IMG/VR virus record: IMGVR_UViG_3300027708_000083
Coordinates: 1-57,391 of that record
Length of the DNA stretch: 57,391 bases
Strand: one strand, 5' to 3'
Source of the DNA: a virus
In this document: positions 22,939 through 32,096 of the stretch, in pieces
Numbering within the stretch: position 1 is the stretch's first letter
Layout: the number at the start of each line of letters is the position of its first letter
The notes under the pieces: generated by a model
What the model was told of the DNA's origin: nothing
Databases searched by the model: none
The model's input: only the letters and a program-made list of their open reading frames with translations
Translations under genes and position numbers: made by a program

Positions 22939-24130
22939 CAAGCAACCGTTCGAGAAACTGATCGCAGAACTAAAAGACAATGGCAAGTATCGTGTGTTTA
23001 ATGATATCGTACGTGAAACAGGTAAGTTTCCCAGTGCTATATGGTATGGGCCTTACAACATCAAAAACATTGTTAACTGGTGTTCGAACGACTATTTAGG
23101 CATGGGGCAGAACAAAGTAGTACTGGATGCTATGCATACAGCATTAGATATGACTGGCGCAGGATCTGGCGGCACACGTAACATTGGTGGTACTAGTCAC
23201 TATCACGTGGCCTTAGAGCATGAGATAGCCACTCTACACAAGAAGGAAAAGGCAGTATTGTTTAGTTCAGCCTATGTGGCTAACGAATGGACCTTGATTG
23301 CTCTGGCCAAGATTATTCCTAATATTGAATATATCAGCGACAGCAATAATCATAACAGTATCATAGTGGGCATACAGCATAGCCGTGCTAAGAAAGTTAT
23401 CTTTAATCACAACGACTTAGAAGATCTAGAACAAAAACTTAAGATTAGTTTTGCACAAGGTAATACTCCTTGTGTAGTATTTGAAAGCGTGTACTCAATG
23501 GACGGAGATGTTGGACATATTAAAGAAATATGTAAACTGGCTGAAAAATATAAAGCTATAACTTACATAGACGAAGTTCATGCAGTGGGATTATATGGTA
23601 AAACTGGCGGCGGCAAAGTTGAAGAACTTGGGCTTGAAGACAAGATTGATATAATCAACGGAACCTTGGGAAAGGCCTTTGGTGTTCAAGGCGGCTACAT
23701 TGCTTGCGATAAGATTGTAGCTGATGCCATTCGAAGTGTTGCCGCTGGTTTTATCTTTACCACGTCAATGAGCCCTGTAACTTGTAGCGGAGCATTGGCT
23801 GCTATCAAATGGCTCAAGGATCATAATGAAGTACGTGAAAAGCATCAAGAACGGGCTCGTAAACTAAAACATAGATTGACTGTGGCTGGCATACCTGTAA
23901 TGGAATGTTCAACTAGTCACATTGTTCCTGTGCTGGTCGGTGATGCTAAACGTGCTAAGGCTATGAGTGATGCATTGTTAGCTGACTATAGTATCTATGT
24001 ACAGGCTATTAACTATCCTACAGTTGATGTGGGCACGGAGCGATTGCGATTTGCTCCCACTCCGTTTCATGATGATGGTATGATTGAAGACCTTGTTGAG
24101 GCCCTGGTCCATGTGTTTAATACAAACTGA
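22931..24130 (+). CDS. hemA: 5-aminolevulinate synthase
   Basis: 399 residues, matching alphaproteobacterial ALAS (about 400). PLP-enzyme motifs are intact: [30 protein letters not shown] with Asp214 and His217, and [14 protein letters not shown] with Lys248, the Schiff-base lysine position of Rhodobacter ALAS. NYPTV and GTERLRF near the end are ALAS-type. It condenses glycine and succinyl-CoA to 5-aminolevulinate, first step of haem and corrinoid synthesis by the C4 route. The relative Kbl (2-amino-3-ketobutyrate ligase) is less likely given the GTRN motif. Preceded by an Fe/2OG oxygenase gene. Confidence 0.9.
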   Translation: MINKQPFEKLIAELKDNGKYRVFNDIVRETGKFPSAIWYGPYNIKNIVNWCSNDYLGMGQNKVVLDAMHTALDMTGAGSGGTRNIGGTSHYHVALEHEIATLHKKEKAVLFSSAYVANEWTLIALAKIIPNIEYISDSNNHNSIIVGIQHSRAKKVIFNHNDLEDLEQKLKISFAQGNTPCVVFESVYSMDGDVGHIKEICKLAEKYKAITYIDEVHAVGLYGKTGGGKVEELGLEDKIDIINGTLGKAFGVQGGYIACDKIVADAIRSVAAGFIFTTSMSPVTCSGALAAIKWLKDHNEVREKHQERARKLKHRLTVAGIPVMECSTSHIVPVLVGDAKRAKAMSDALLADYSIYVQAINYPTVDVGTERLRFAPTPFHDDGMIEDLVEALVHVFNTN

Positions 24131-24347
24131 TCAACTGCGTGACGCCAAATACTAAGGCAGCACGAGCCTGTTGATCAGCGGCCGCTTCTTCCAACTTGTC
24201 TGTACTGATTAAATCTTGTAGGATCTCTTTGGCTTCACTACCACTTAGTAAGCCTGCTCCAACAGATTCGTGTACTTGTAACGCATACTGAGCACGTTCT
24301 GCGGCCCATGGATGGCCGCTGTTCATTAGTTCTGTTAATACGCTCAT
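24117..24347 (-). CDS. Small hypothetical protein
   Basis: 76 residues, Ala/Leu-rich and helical ([33 protein letters not shown]). Probably an accessory of the large adhesin upstream, since its ATG overlaps the adhesin stop and the SD AGGAG lies inside the adhesin end. Its 3' end overlaps the ALAS gene end on the other strand. Confidence 0.6.
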   Translation of the reverse strand: MSVLTELMNSGHPWAAERAQYALQVHESVGAGLLSGSEAKEILQDLISTDKLEEAAADQQARAALVFGVTQLISLY

Positions 24348-27298
24348 TTAGAATCTCCTAGTTTTCCTACTACATAGCACAATGGCTCTAACACAGCACG
24401 ATATACTCGTCCTAATGTGTCTCTACGACGACCTTTTATTTCTAAATAGATGTCGCTGGTTCTATGACGGGCAATGTGTTCTAATGCTTTCTTAACCCAA
24501 TGATTAGTTTGGCCTGTACCTTGAGCATAAGCAACCAATGGCAAGAACAAAGCATGATAGCCACGTTGATATACATCAGCTTCGGGCATGTTGGCACTAT
24601 GACGCAACCATATGGCATTGCGATAACTTCCAAATCCATATTCATCGTTCATCATAGTACACACAATTTTCTTTCCGCCGCCACTTAATACGCTTACTAC
24701 TTTACCAGCCGCATCTGTACAAGCATTGGCAATTTGTCCGCCTGTTTTGACAATACCGTTTTCAATTTGATAACCAGCATCGACAAATGTTTTTACAGCT
24801 TCTGCGGCTTTGATGCCTGTGAGATTCTCCAAGTCAGCCTGTCTCAAGTTAGATAAGGATACTGCGGCATTGTAAATATTTTTGCGATTATCATAGATAT
24901 ATTTGCTTGTTCGGTAAGCCTGCATGCCTTCGTTTATCAGTTGATTAAAATCAAAGGTGCCGCTAACATTGACATCTTCAAGTCCTATATACGCCGCAAC
25001 ACTTCCTGATACTCCCATAGTGAGTTTGCCATCTTTGTAAGTGGTCTGCTCTCCGAGATCAGCTTCAAAGTGATCGCGCCCAACTGACACACCGGCTGAT
25101 GCAGTTCCACCAACTGGACCTTCTGTCACAGTAACACTGCCTTCTACACCCACGCAACTGCCAATTTCCACGCCACCTTGCATTTGTTGGCCGTTTTGGC
25201 CAACTTCAATGACCATCTCAGCTCTGGCACCTGACTGTGCAAACACACAACCTTCTGCATTGACTGTGGTGTCTGGACCGTATGGATTCACAACATGTCC
25301 TTCTACTGCGGCACCTGATTCGGCTCGTACTATACAACAGGCTCCGGCTGTGACATAAGCATTGTTGCCTGTAGTACCAACACCAGCATAGGCTTCTTCT
25401 CTCACTGTCAAATCTACCCAGGCACGCATTTGGCAACCAACATACTCGTTGCCTACTTCTGCTGTGGCTTCGGCACCCACGCTGTATGATTGTCCAACAT
25501 AGACTGAAGCACCGGTCCTGCTGACTTCAGCACTGGCTGATTGATTGTATGTGGCATAGGCAGATACTTGGTAGCTGGCACTAAATCCGCCACCGGACAC
25601 TGAATCAGATTTTGACACAGTTATCTCACCGCCACTATTATATGCCACTACCTGTTTATTGTCAGTGGGATCTTTGGCTCTTTCTGTAGCAGGCAAGAAT
25701 CGAGTACCATGCACTGAGTATAATGCTCGTATCTGCGATGCTGTCAGTACTGAGCTGTATGCTCTAATCTGTGCCAAGTTGCCTTGGAAGTTTTCACTGG
25801 CTCCGGCGTTGTAAGCAATGCCCAATGCTGTATTGATTCTGGCACCTTTTGGAAAGTTGTTATGTGTGTTGTCTAACGCACCGTCTACAAAAATCTGTGC
25901 TTGTCCTGTGGCAATGTTACGAGTAACTGCCAATTGATGCCATCGACCGTCATTGTAAGATTTAGTAGATACAAATGTAGTATCAGGCTGACCCATGCCA
26001 AACACAATGCGTCCTTGTGCCATACCAATGCCCATGTCAGCAACATCGCCTCCCAGTTCACCGCCCACCATCATAGTAGACATATACCATGGGGCATTTG
26101 GATTACCACGAGTAGAAGTTGTGTTGAACCATATGATCCATGTCATATTGTTGACCACTGGCATGCCTATATTGGCACGACGGACATCGCCATTAAAAGA
26201 GAAATAGCCACCAGCATCAGTGCTATACCCTTGAGACCCATGTGTCAAGGTAGCATTGAATCTATTGTTACTGTCAGTCCATGTGTTGCCTGAAGTATAG
26301 TTAGCGGCATCCAGATTCATTACAAGGCTGTTGGCTGAAGCAGATTTATAGCCACCTGCGTTTGAAGTTCTAACTGAAATACTACGCACTGGCACTTGTT
26401 TCCATCTTAGCTTATCCATGTCAGCTTTGGCAGCAAGCATGTCTTTCTGCGCAGAATCGGCACTGGCCTTGGCTGAATCAGCAGGACCCTTGGCAACAAG
26501 TAAGTCTTTGATATTGCCTTCAATAATGAAAGCAGCCGCTTTGGCAAGTTTGTTATTTTTACCTTGTAAACGAACAGGTCTTCGGCCAGCACGGATAAAC
26601 ACGGTGCTGTTGTATTCTTTTCGCTGTCCACCAATGTCAGCTATCGGTTGATTATCTACCCAGGCTTTTCCTGAATCATCAACTGCACCTCTAAAGTTAT
26701 AGTAAGCATCAACCGGGAAGTCAACCATCCAAGTATAATCAAAAAGATCTGTATTGCCAATCCAATTACAGTTGTCATTTAACAGTTGACAATAGTTGTC
26801 TTGTTTTGGTTGATTGTTTAAGGGAACTTGCTGGCCTTGCCAATCAACTGTGGCAGTTCTCATGTTCCATATACGCATTAACTGTGTGTCATCATCAATA
26901 ATCATGGCACAGGACTTATCACCACCAGTGTCATTGCCCTGGCAACGGATAACATGATCGCCACCGCCAATCCACATTACTTGACTGGTCATTTGATTGT
27001 AAGGGCCGCTCTTGGGCAGGTCAACTCCGTCAATACTGAACATGGCCCAGTTGTCGGCGGCATACTTAAAATTGTAATAACCATCACCTGGAAAGTTCAC
27101 AGTAGTGGTCACATCAATCTGTTGTTTTTCTGTTTTGGTTGAAGTCTTGTTGGTAAACGGTTGCTTGAATGTGGTTACTTTGTCTTGCGGCCATACGCCA
27201 TTGTCACGCAACCACTGACTGTAGTCGCCGTTTTGATCGCCTTGACGCCACGACATCAAGTTGGTGTTCTTTAAGTTAAAGAGTTGATTGACTGCCAT
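24344..27298 (-). CDS. Large multidomain adhesin or tail-associated protein with LamG domain
   Basis: 984 residues. Two PA14/GLEYA-like beta modules (about 60-150 and 185-265: PGDGYYNFKYAADNWAMF; PVDAYYNFRGAVDD), a short Ala-rich helix, a LamG/concanavalin-like lectin domain (about 315-530: GRWHQLAVTRN, QIFVDGALD, GNLAQIRAYSSVL), a long Val/Gly/Ala beta region and a C-terminal helical domain (NDEYGFGSYRNAIWLRHS) that I have seen in other phage and bacterial surface proteins. It likely binds glycans on the host. SD GGGAG. Confidence 0.75.
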   Translation of the reverse strand: MAVNQLFNLKNTNLMSWRQGDQNGDYSQWLRDNGVWPQDKVTTFKQPFTNKTSTKTEKQQIDVTTTVNFPGDGYYNFKYAADNWAMFSIDGVDLPKSGPYNQMTSQVMWIGGGDHVIRCQGNDTGGDKSCAMIIDDDTQLMRIWNMRTATVDWQGQQVPLNNQPKQDNYCQLLNDNCNWIGNTDLFDYTWMVDFPVDAYYNFRGAVDDSGKAWVDNQPIADIGGQRKEYNSTVFIRAGRRPVRLQGKNNKLAKAAAFIIEGNIKDLLVAKGPADSAKASADSAQKDMLAAKADMDKLRWKQVPVRSISVRTSNAGGYKSASANSLVMNLDAANYTSGNTWTDSNNRFNATLTHGSQGYSTDAGGYFSFNGDVRRANIGMPVVNNMTWIIWFNTTSTRGNPNAPWYMSTMMVGGELGGDVADMGIGMAQGRIVFGMGQPDTTFVSTKSYNDGRWHQLAVTRNIATGQAQIFVDGALDNTHNNFPKGARINTALGIAYNAGASENFQGNLAQIRAYSSVLTASQIRALYSVHGTRFLPATERAKDPTDNKQVVAYNSGGEITVSKSDSVSGGGFSASYQVSAYATYNQSASAEVSRTGASVYVGQSYSVGAEATAEVGNEYVGCQMRAWVDLTVREEAYAGVGTTGNNAYVTAGACCIVRAESGAAVEGHVVNPYGPDTTVNAEGCVFAQSGARAEMVIEVGQNGQQMQGGVEIGSCVGVEGSVTVTEGPVGGTASAGVSVGRDHFEADLGEQTTYKDGKLTMGVSGSVAAYIGLEDVNVSGTFDFNQLINEGMQAYRTSKYIYDNRKNIYNAAVSLSNLRQADLENLTGIKAAEAVKTFVDAGYQIENGIVKTGGQIANACTDAAGKVVSVLSGGGKKIVCTMMNDEYGFGSYRNAIWLRHSANMPEADVYQRGYHALFLPLVAYAQGTGQTNHWVKKALEHIARHRTSDIYLEIKGRRRDTLGRVYRAVLEPLCYVVGKLGDSK

Positions 27299-27682
27299 TT
27301 AGAATCTCCCTTGTACTGATCCTGTTAGGATCTCAGTTTGTTGTTTAATAATTTTTAATTTCAAATCGCAATACAAAGGACTTACGGGTCCAGTCTTCAA
27401 ACGATCTTGATACTCTTTAACTGTTGTTGTTATTGTATCCGTTAGTTTAGCAATATCACGTGTTGGTTTAGTACGAGCATAGGTGTCAAACCACTCTACA
27501 TTAATTGCCAATGCACTTAACTGACTGGCTTGATCAGCCTTGCAATCAAAGTGATTGGCTTGTACTTGTATGTCTGTAATAACCTTAGCTTGGTTAACAT
27601 CCCAACGGCTTGGAATCATTTCCATTATGCTGGCGCAACCTGTTAAACTTAAAAATGCTAATACGACTAATAATTGTTTCAT
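27299..27682 (-). CDS. Lipoprotein
   Basis: 127 residues with a type II signal peptide and lipobox LTGC. The mature part has no recognised fold. Lipoproteins next to small membrane proteins in phages can be outer spanins, but no inner partner is evident: the neighbour at 27679 has only one weak hydrophobic stretch. ATGA overlap with the upstream gene. Confidence 0.65.
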   Translation of the reverse strand: MKQLLVVLAFLSLTGCASIMEMIPSRWDVNQAKVITDIQVQANHFDCKADQASQLSALAINVEWFDTYARTKPTRDIAKLTDTITTTVKEYQDRLKTGPVSPLYCDLKLKIIKQQTEILTGSVQGRF

Positions 27683-27951
27683 ATTGGCTCCAATGCTGTG
27701 TCGTCGCCGACTTTTTGTTGTACTGCTTGAATTGTCTGTGTAGGATATTGTTGTTCAATCTTGGCAATTGCTTGATTGTACATTTGTACTTGACTTGCCA
27801 TGTCTGCTATCATTAATGCTTGACCAAGGCCGGGAATAAAATATAACAAAGTGGACAAGTTAGGGAATTTTTCTTTAAGTTGGCTGAGTAGGTTACCTTC
27901 AACATCTTGGCCACCGAACTTAACTTCACTTATAAATTCCGTTGCTCTCAT
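27679..27951 (-). CDS. Small protein with a hydrophobic segment
   Basis: 90 residues: MRATEFISEV, then LLYFIPGLGQALMIADMAS as a possible membrane stretch, then a Gln-rich helix. Overlaps genes on both sides by four bases. Confidence 0.6.
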   Translation of the reverse strand: MRATEFISEVKFGGQDVEGNLLSQLKEKFPNLSTLLYFIPGLGQALMIADMASQVQMYNQAIAKIEQQYPTQTIQAVQQKVGDDTALEPI

Positions 27952-29207
27952 TTTTTCTTTCCCGATTTCATGTTAGCCATCCAATGTGCTAACTGTGCCG
28001 CACGTCCATGGTGTCCTTTGGCAAACTTACGTAAACTACTAACACTACCCTTAGTTGGTACGTGATAGCGTTTACTGTCACCTTTGTCTTCTGGATTGCG
28101 CCCATCTGCAAAGTTCTCATGCACTTTGTCTAAAAACGTATCAGCAAACGCTTCACAACGTGTGCGTAGTTCTTTGTTCTGTGTTTCAACTAGATTGTAT
28201 TCACGATCATCTTCTGCACCATCGTGCTGTGTTGGATCAATGTAACCGCAATAAACTTTTTGTATGCCGTGATCATTTAATAAGTCAGCACAGCTAGGTC
28301 CATCACGTTCATCCATTGGAGTGTTACATGGACTTAGTGTTGTAATAATTACACTACCTTGTGGGATACTTCCATACTTCTTAATAAAGTCTTCAATCAC
28401 AGCATGTTCTGCATGTATACGTCCATCCTTGCCTGGACGATTTAGGCGAGCCATGTACTCACCTCTGAGTGGAAGTATGCCAGCGCCAACCATACCAAAG
28501 TCTTTGCCACTAGCTTGCCCTTTTTCTACAAGATCACAAAGCTCTGACAAGTACTTGTCCAGTTTGTGATAGTTGCGTACTTCGTAATCAGTACGATCAT
28601 GATCTAATGAAACGCTTTCGTTAGTTCTCTGATACTCAGTTGCTTCACCTTTCAAACTCACATGCCAAGCATAGAATTTTGTATCTGGGTATTCTTCTTT
28701 AAGGCTAACAAATGCTTCCAAATTAGGAATAGCATCATCGTACATTATGGCTTTGGAGTAAGAATCCTTGTTCAGCAAATTTCGTATAATGATCTTTTTC
28801 TTTTCTTCAGTACTAGCTTTGCCCACAAAGTTACCTGCACGATACACATGTACTTTGCTCATGTCAACACCGTACTTACGAAACGTGTCCAAGAACAGTT
28901 CTCTATCATTGAAGTCTGCACGGGCAGTGACCATAACAACTTTGTTGCCTGTGGCTATGTCATGTTTGAGTTGATCAATCATTGGAATGATTGGTTTAGC
29001 ATTAGTAAAGAATTCTTTGGCGTCTCGGAACGCACCAAAGTCAAACTCTTCACCCGGTTGTAGTTTATAGTGTGTGAAGTCGTGACTGTTGAGACTTTTA
29101 ATTAGTTGTCCATCACGAATGACATGAACTTTAGTTTGAGTGTGGACCAGTGTGTCATCTATATCAAAGATGACCAGCTTGCTTGGATGTATTTCATGTG
29201 CTCTCAT
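27948..29207 (-). CDS. HAD phosphatase fused to a CDA-fold deaminase
   Basis: 419 residues in two parts. Residues 1-185 are a HAD phosphatase: FDIDDTLVHT (Asp15, Asp17), VTARADF and MYDDAIPN. Residues 205-370 carry a zinc deaminase site: HAE (His265, Glu267) and SPCNTPMDERDGPSC (Cys294, Cys306), with more residues between the cysteines than the usual PCxxC. Deaminases of this class act on cytidine, dCMP or nucleic acid. The C-terminal 50 residues are basic. A joint role in nucleotide salvage, or nucleic-acid editing, is inference. Confidence 0.8.
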   Translation of the reverse strand: MRAHEIHPSKLVIFDIDDTLVHTQTKVHVIRDGQLIKSLNSHDFTHYKLQPGEEFDFGAFRDAKEFFTNAKPIIPMIDQLKHDIATGNKVVMVTARADFNDRELFLDTFRKYGVDMSKVHVYRAGNFVGKASTEEKKKIIIRNLLNKDSYSKAIMYDDAIPNLEAFVSLKEEYPDTKFYAWHVSLKGEATEYQRTNESVSLDHDRTDYEVRNYHKLDKYLSELCDLVEKGQASGKDFGMVGAGILPLRGEYMARLNRPGKDGRIHAEHAVIEDFIKKYGSIPQGSVIITTLSPCNTPMDERDGPSCADLLNDHGIQKVYCGYIDPTQHDGAEDDREYNLVETQNKELRTRCEAFADTFLDKVHENFADGRNPEDKGDSKRYHVPTKGSVSSLRKFAKGHHGRAAQLAHWMANMKSGKKK

Positions 29208-29320
29208 AGCTCGTTAATTTCATCAAAGGTTAGCGGTATTCCAGCCATGCCGCAACCAAATACGGCTAATCCAATGTAAATCTGTTTAAACAGGGCTGTA
29301 AGGGTTTCTTGGTCTATCAT
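29204..29320 (-). CDS. Small membrane peptide (38 aa)
   Basis: MIDQETLTALFKQ, a hydrophobic span IYIGLAVFGCGMAGIPL and an acidic end. ATG 29320 is chosen because AGAGG sits eight bases upstream and the ATG falls in the right arm of a hairpin tied to a late box. Longer in-frame starts have no site. Confidence 0.5.
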   Translation of the reverse strand: MIDQETLTALFKQIYIGLAVFGCGMAGIPLTFDEINEL

Positions 29321-29354
29321 ATCCATCATCCTCTGGGTATACAGGATATTTATC
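29319..29354 (-). promoter_or_regulatory. Late box plus hairpin over start codon
   Basis: Late box GATAAATA (29347-29354); ATATCC (29344-29349) pairs with GGATAT (29319-29324), which overlaps the ATG at 29320. Confidence 0.5.
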
Positions 29355-29358
29355 TGGT

Positions 29359-30180
29359 TCAGTCGGCGGAAGCGTTGGCTCCGCATTTAGCACGTTTAGC
29401 ATTAGTTAAAGCTCCAAAGTCTACTGGCCATTCTTGTCCAGGATTTAATTCTCTAGCATTTTTAGGAAACTTGAAATCAATACCAGATGTTTTTTCAATT
29501 TGTGCAATCGGCAATCGGAAGCGAGTTAAATCGTTACCCAAGTTAGGATATGGTGCAACGTGCGGAAAAGCCCAACCTGCGATTTCTCCTGTAGCTTGAT
29601 TGGTAACAATCTTGTAAAAACCGTGTGGAACAACTACACCGGTACCGATCTTCTTGTCGGTAGCATCATAGATACCACCTGCGACGATTGTGTAAGTTTG
29701 ATTACGCTGTACTGCCCACCCACGCACTGATGTTTCTAACAGTTTCCAAATACCGCGATTTAAACTACCGGCCTGTGGGCTCATGTTGGTCATAAGGAAT
29801 GATTCAAACTCTACTTGTACATCCCATGATAGGTCACCATCTGGTGCCATATGTCCTTTGTCGTAGCCTGTGCCAGCATAGTCATCCGGACGAGCTCCGC
29901 CCTGGACGCTTTGATCTGCGGCAAACGCATTGGTACGAGCAACACAGCCTATGGCATTAGGGGGTGTCAAGGTGTAGGCTACGTAGTTTGGTAGTTTGGC
30001 CTGTGCATCATATGCCACTAGGTAAGCCTGACGGCAAATAGGTTGTAGTTGACGTGCTGTCTGTGCAAAGCCGTATGGTTGATGAACAGCACAGGCCTGT
30101 ACTGGATTTGGAGCACGTTGATCCCATGCACTTGCTAGACTGCTAACAGCAAGTAGTAGGACAAATAGTAATTGTTTCAT
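29359..30180 (-). CDS. Secreted DNA/RNA non-specific endonuclease
   Basis: 273 residues. A signal peptide (MKQLLFVLLLAVSSLASA) leads a NucA/Serratia-type nuclease: YDKGHMAPDGD holds the catalytic His of the DRGH motif, and TNMSPQAGSLNRGIW the metal-binding Asn. It would degrade nucleic acid in the periplasm or medium, for instance extracellular DNA or DNA from a rival phage. ATG 30180 follows AAGGTG, which is in a 9-bp hairpin. Confidence 0.88.
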   Translation of the reverse strand: MKQLLFVLLLAVSSLASAWDQRAPNPVQACAVHQPYGFAQTARQLQPICRQAYLVAYDAQAKLPNYVAYTLTPPNAIGCVARTNAFAADQSVQGGARPDDYAGTGYDKGHMAPDGDLSWDVQVEFESFLMTNMSPQAGSLNRGIWKLLETSVRGWAVQRNQTYTIVAGGIYDATDKKIGTGVVVPHGFYKIVTNQATGEIAGWAFPHVAPYPNLGNDLTRFRLPIAQIEKTSGIDFKFPKNARELNPGQEWPVDFGALTNAKRAKCGANASAD

Positions 30181-30216
30181 TAATAGCACCTTTTTAATTA
30201 AGTGCTATTATTTAGT
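30181..30216 (-). promoter_or_regulatory. Late box plus hairpin over the nuclease ribosome site
   Basis: Late box CTAAATAA region (30209-30216). TAATAGCAC and GTGCTATTA (30202-30210 and 30181-30189) form a 9-bp hairpin whose right arm holds the GGTG of the SD. RNA begun at the late box loses most of the left arm. Confidence 0.65.
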
Positions 30217-30635
30217 TAGAAACTATTGTTGATCCAGCCGATCTTCTTTCCAGCGGCAATGCGTCTATCGTGCTCTTCTACACTGCCTGGCCAGCGCCAT
30301 GCCCATACAGCAACACACAGCATAAAGATGCCTGTATAAACAATGCCACGAGCGGGTACGTTGGTAAAGTACATGATAGCCAAACTGGAACTCATCATGG
30401 CCAGCATAAAGAACTTCATCTTAGTGGGAAATACACGTTTCTCACACCAGTTAGTAAGGAACGGGCCAAAGATCTTATGATTATATAGCCAGCGATGCAT
30501 ACGTTCGTTGCCTTTGCTAAAGCAATAGGCCGCAAATACTACGAAGCAACTATAAGGAATGCCCGGGGTAATTAATCCCACATAGGCCATGCCTAAACTT
30601 AAAAATCCTAATATATTCCATAAAAACTTTTTCAT
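30216..30635 (-). CDS. DUF454 (YbaN-like) inner-membrane protein
   Basis: 139 residues, four hydrophobic spans. GMAYVGLITPGIP, VVFAAYCFSKGNERMHRWL and NHKIFGPFLTNW match the DUF454/YbaN family of small inner-membrane proteins of unknown role. ATG 30635 overlaps the radical SAM stop (ATGA) and follows GGGGG. Confidence 0.8.
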   Translation of the reverse strand: MKKFLWNILGFLSLGMAYVGLITPGIPYSCFVVFAAYCFSKGNERMHRWLYNHKIFGPFLTNWCEKRVFPTKMKFFMLAMMSSSLAIMYFTNVPARGIVYTGIFMLCVAVWAWRWPGSVEEHDRRIAAGKKIGWINNSF

Positions 30636-31510
30636 GCGATCCCCCAACTGTTATTACTTTTTCTTGCTTGTTTATCAAATCCATTTTTACAAATAGATTT
30701 AGGACACACCGTGGCATCTTGATGCAATAATATAGGATTATTGTATATATTGCCAAATCCTGACCCGCTGGCATGGCACCATCCTCGGTATACATTTCCA
30801 GCATAGTCGACTACGATTTGATCGACTCCGGCCCAACATAAATGCCCTAAGTAATTATCATACAGAGTTTGCTCAGTCCACTGAATTTGGACTTCAACTG
30901 GTTGGTCTTGCGGAACTACAATCTTGGAGGATTCTACGTAATAAGTCCATTGCTCATAATTATAGTCTAGGTACTTGTTGTTACCTCGTTGATAGTTAGA
31001 AAAAAGTGTTTTGAAACTTACTGAATATGCATGCTCTTTAAACATTTCAAAAGCATCAACCGCCTGTTGCCACCGATCAACTTCAGCATCTGCGTTAACT
31101 ACTATGTGGCACGGAACATTGCTGTTGTAGGCCAAATCAACAACAGATTTGAAATGGTCAGTATCTACTTTGTAATGCCATGCTAAAATTAGTTTGCTAC
31201 AGTTGGCTATTGCCTGCGACCACCAGGATAGATCTGCACTAGCATTAGTGTGCAGTTGGAATTTAAGTCGAGGATCTAGAGATTCAGTTAGCAGACGTCG
31301 AATACTATCAGATACTGTAGGTTCGCCGCCCTGTAGTTCAATATGAATACAATCGTAATTTTTAGTGCTTCTAAGTAAATTATGTAGGCCGGCACTTAGT
31401 CTTTCATAAGTTGCAAACGGCCTACTTCCACTGTTAAGACTATGATGGCAATATTCGCATTTGAAATTGCAATCATTACCAGCTTGCCATTGAACTACTA
31501 ATTCTTTCAC
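30632..31510 (-). CDS. Radical SAM protein with C-terminal Cys cluster
   Basis: 292 residues. Cys14-x3-Cys18-x2-Cys21 in DCNFKCEYCHH binds the [4Fe-4S] cluster; ELQGGEPT and LHTNAS are typical core segments. A C-terminal set of cysteines (HLCWAGVDQ, YRGWCHA, CPKSICKNG) resembles a SPASM-type auxiliary cluster. Such enzymes modify peptides or nucleic acids. No substrate peptide gene is evident next door. Overlaps the HNH gene (ATGA). Confidence 0.8.
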   Translation of the reverse strand: MKELVVQWQAGNDCNFKCEYCHHSLNSGSRPFATYERLSAGLHNLLRSTKNYDCIHIELQGGEPTVSDSIRRLLTESLDPRLKFQLHTNASADLSWWSQAIANCSKLILAWHYKVDTDHFKSVVDLAYNSNVPCHIVVNADAEVDRWQQAVDAFEMFKEHAYSVSFKTLFSNYQRGNNKYLDYNYEQWTYYVESSKIVVPQDQPVEVQIQWTEQTLYDNYLGHLCWAGVDQIVVDYAGNVYRGWCHASGSGFGNIYNNPILLHQDATVCPKSICKNGFDKQARKSNNSWGIA

Positions 31511-32022
31511 TCTAAGAATTTAAGCCATTCTTTGTGTGGTACATTGAAAGAATGCTTTTTTCTTTTGTTTACCAATTCGTAGTAATCAGGCTTATAAGGT
31601 TTACGTATTGGTTTCCACCCTTTGGTCTTATCACTTTTATTAGAGTTGCAGGTTTGGCAGGCAGTAGTACAATTATCCCATGTACTCTTGCCGCCTTTGC
31701 TCACAGGCATAACGTGATCAAGAGTGGCAACCTTGCGTTCAATAGATTTGGCACAATACTGGCAAACACCTTCATCTCGTAGATATACATTGCCTCTACT
31801 GAATCGTACAGTCATTTTTGGTTTCATGTATGTACGTAGGATCATAACACTAGGTACTTGTGTTTCCCAGCTGGCACTATGCACAATCCAATTATCGTGC
31901 CACATCAATACATCGGCTTTTTCTAAAACCAAATATCTAATTGAATCTTGCCATGTGAGAGTGCTTAACGGCATATAAGCCACTGGATTACCGTCAGCGT
32001 TCAGCAGTAAAGTATCTGCCAT
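31507..32022 (-). CDS. HNH endonuclease
   Basis: 171 residues. CQYCAKS...LDHVMPVSKGG...DNCTTACQTCNSNK is a full HNH/zinc finger with the catalytic His (LDHV) and Asn (WDN). The N-terminal 85 residues have no match I know. It may be a homing endonuclease or part of defence or packaging. SD GAGG before ATG. Confidence 0.85.
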   Translation of the reverse strand: MADTLLLNADGNPVAYMPLSTLTWQDSIRYLVLEKADVLMWHDNWIVHSASWETQVPSVMILRTYMKPKMTVRFSRGNVYLRDEGVCQYCAKSIERKVATLDHVMPVSKGGKSTWDNCTTACQTCNSNKSDKTKGWKPIRKPYKPDYYELVNKRKKHSFNVPHKEWLKFLE

Positions 32023-32062
32023 TTTGATTACCTCTATAGTTGTGTTACAGACCCAACCGAAG

Positions 32063-32070
32063 TATTTATT
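32063..32070 (-). promoter_or_regulatory. Late box fused to early -10
   Basis: AATAAATA on the minus strand, overlapping the early -10 TATAAT. Confidence 0.6.
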
Positions 32071-32096
32071 ATATACGAGATTACAAGTTATGTCAA
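32068..32096 (-). promoter_or_regulatory. Sigma70-type promoter
   Basis: TTGACA, 17 bp, TATAAT on the minus strand; the -35 lies in the end of the upstream YqgE-like gene. Reads HNH, radical SAM and DUF454 genes. Confidence 0.85.
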
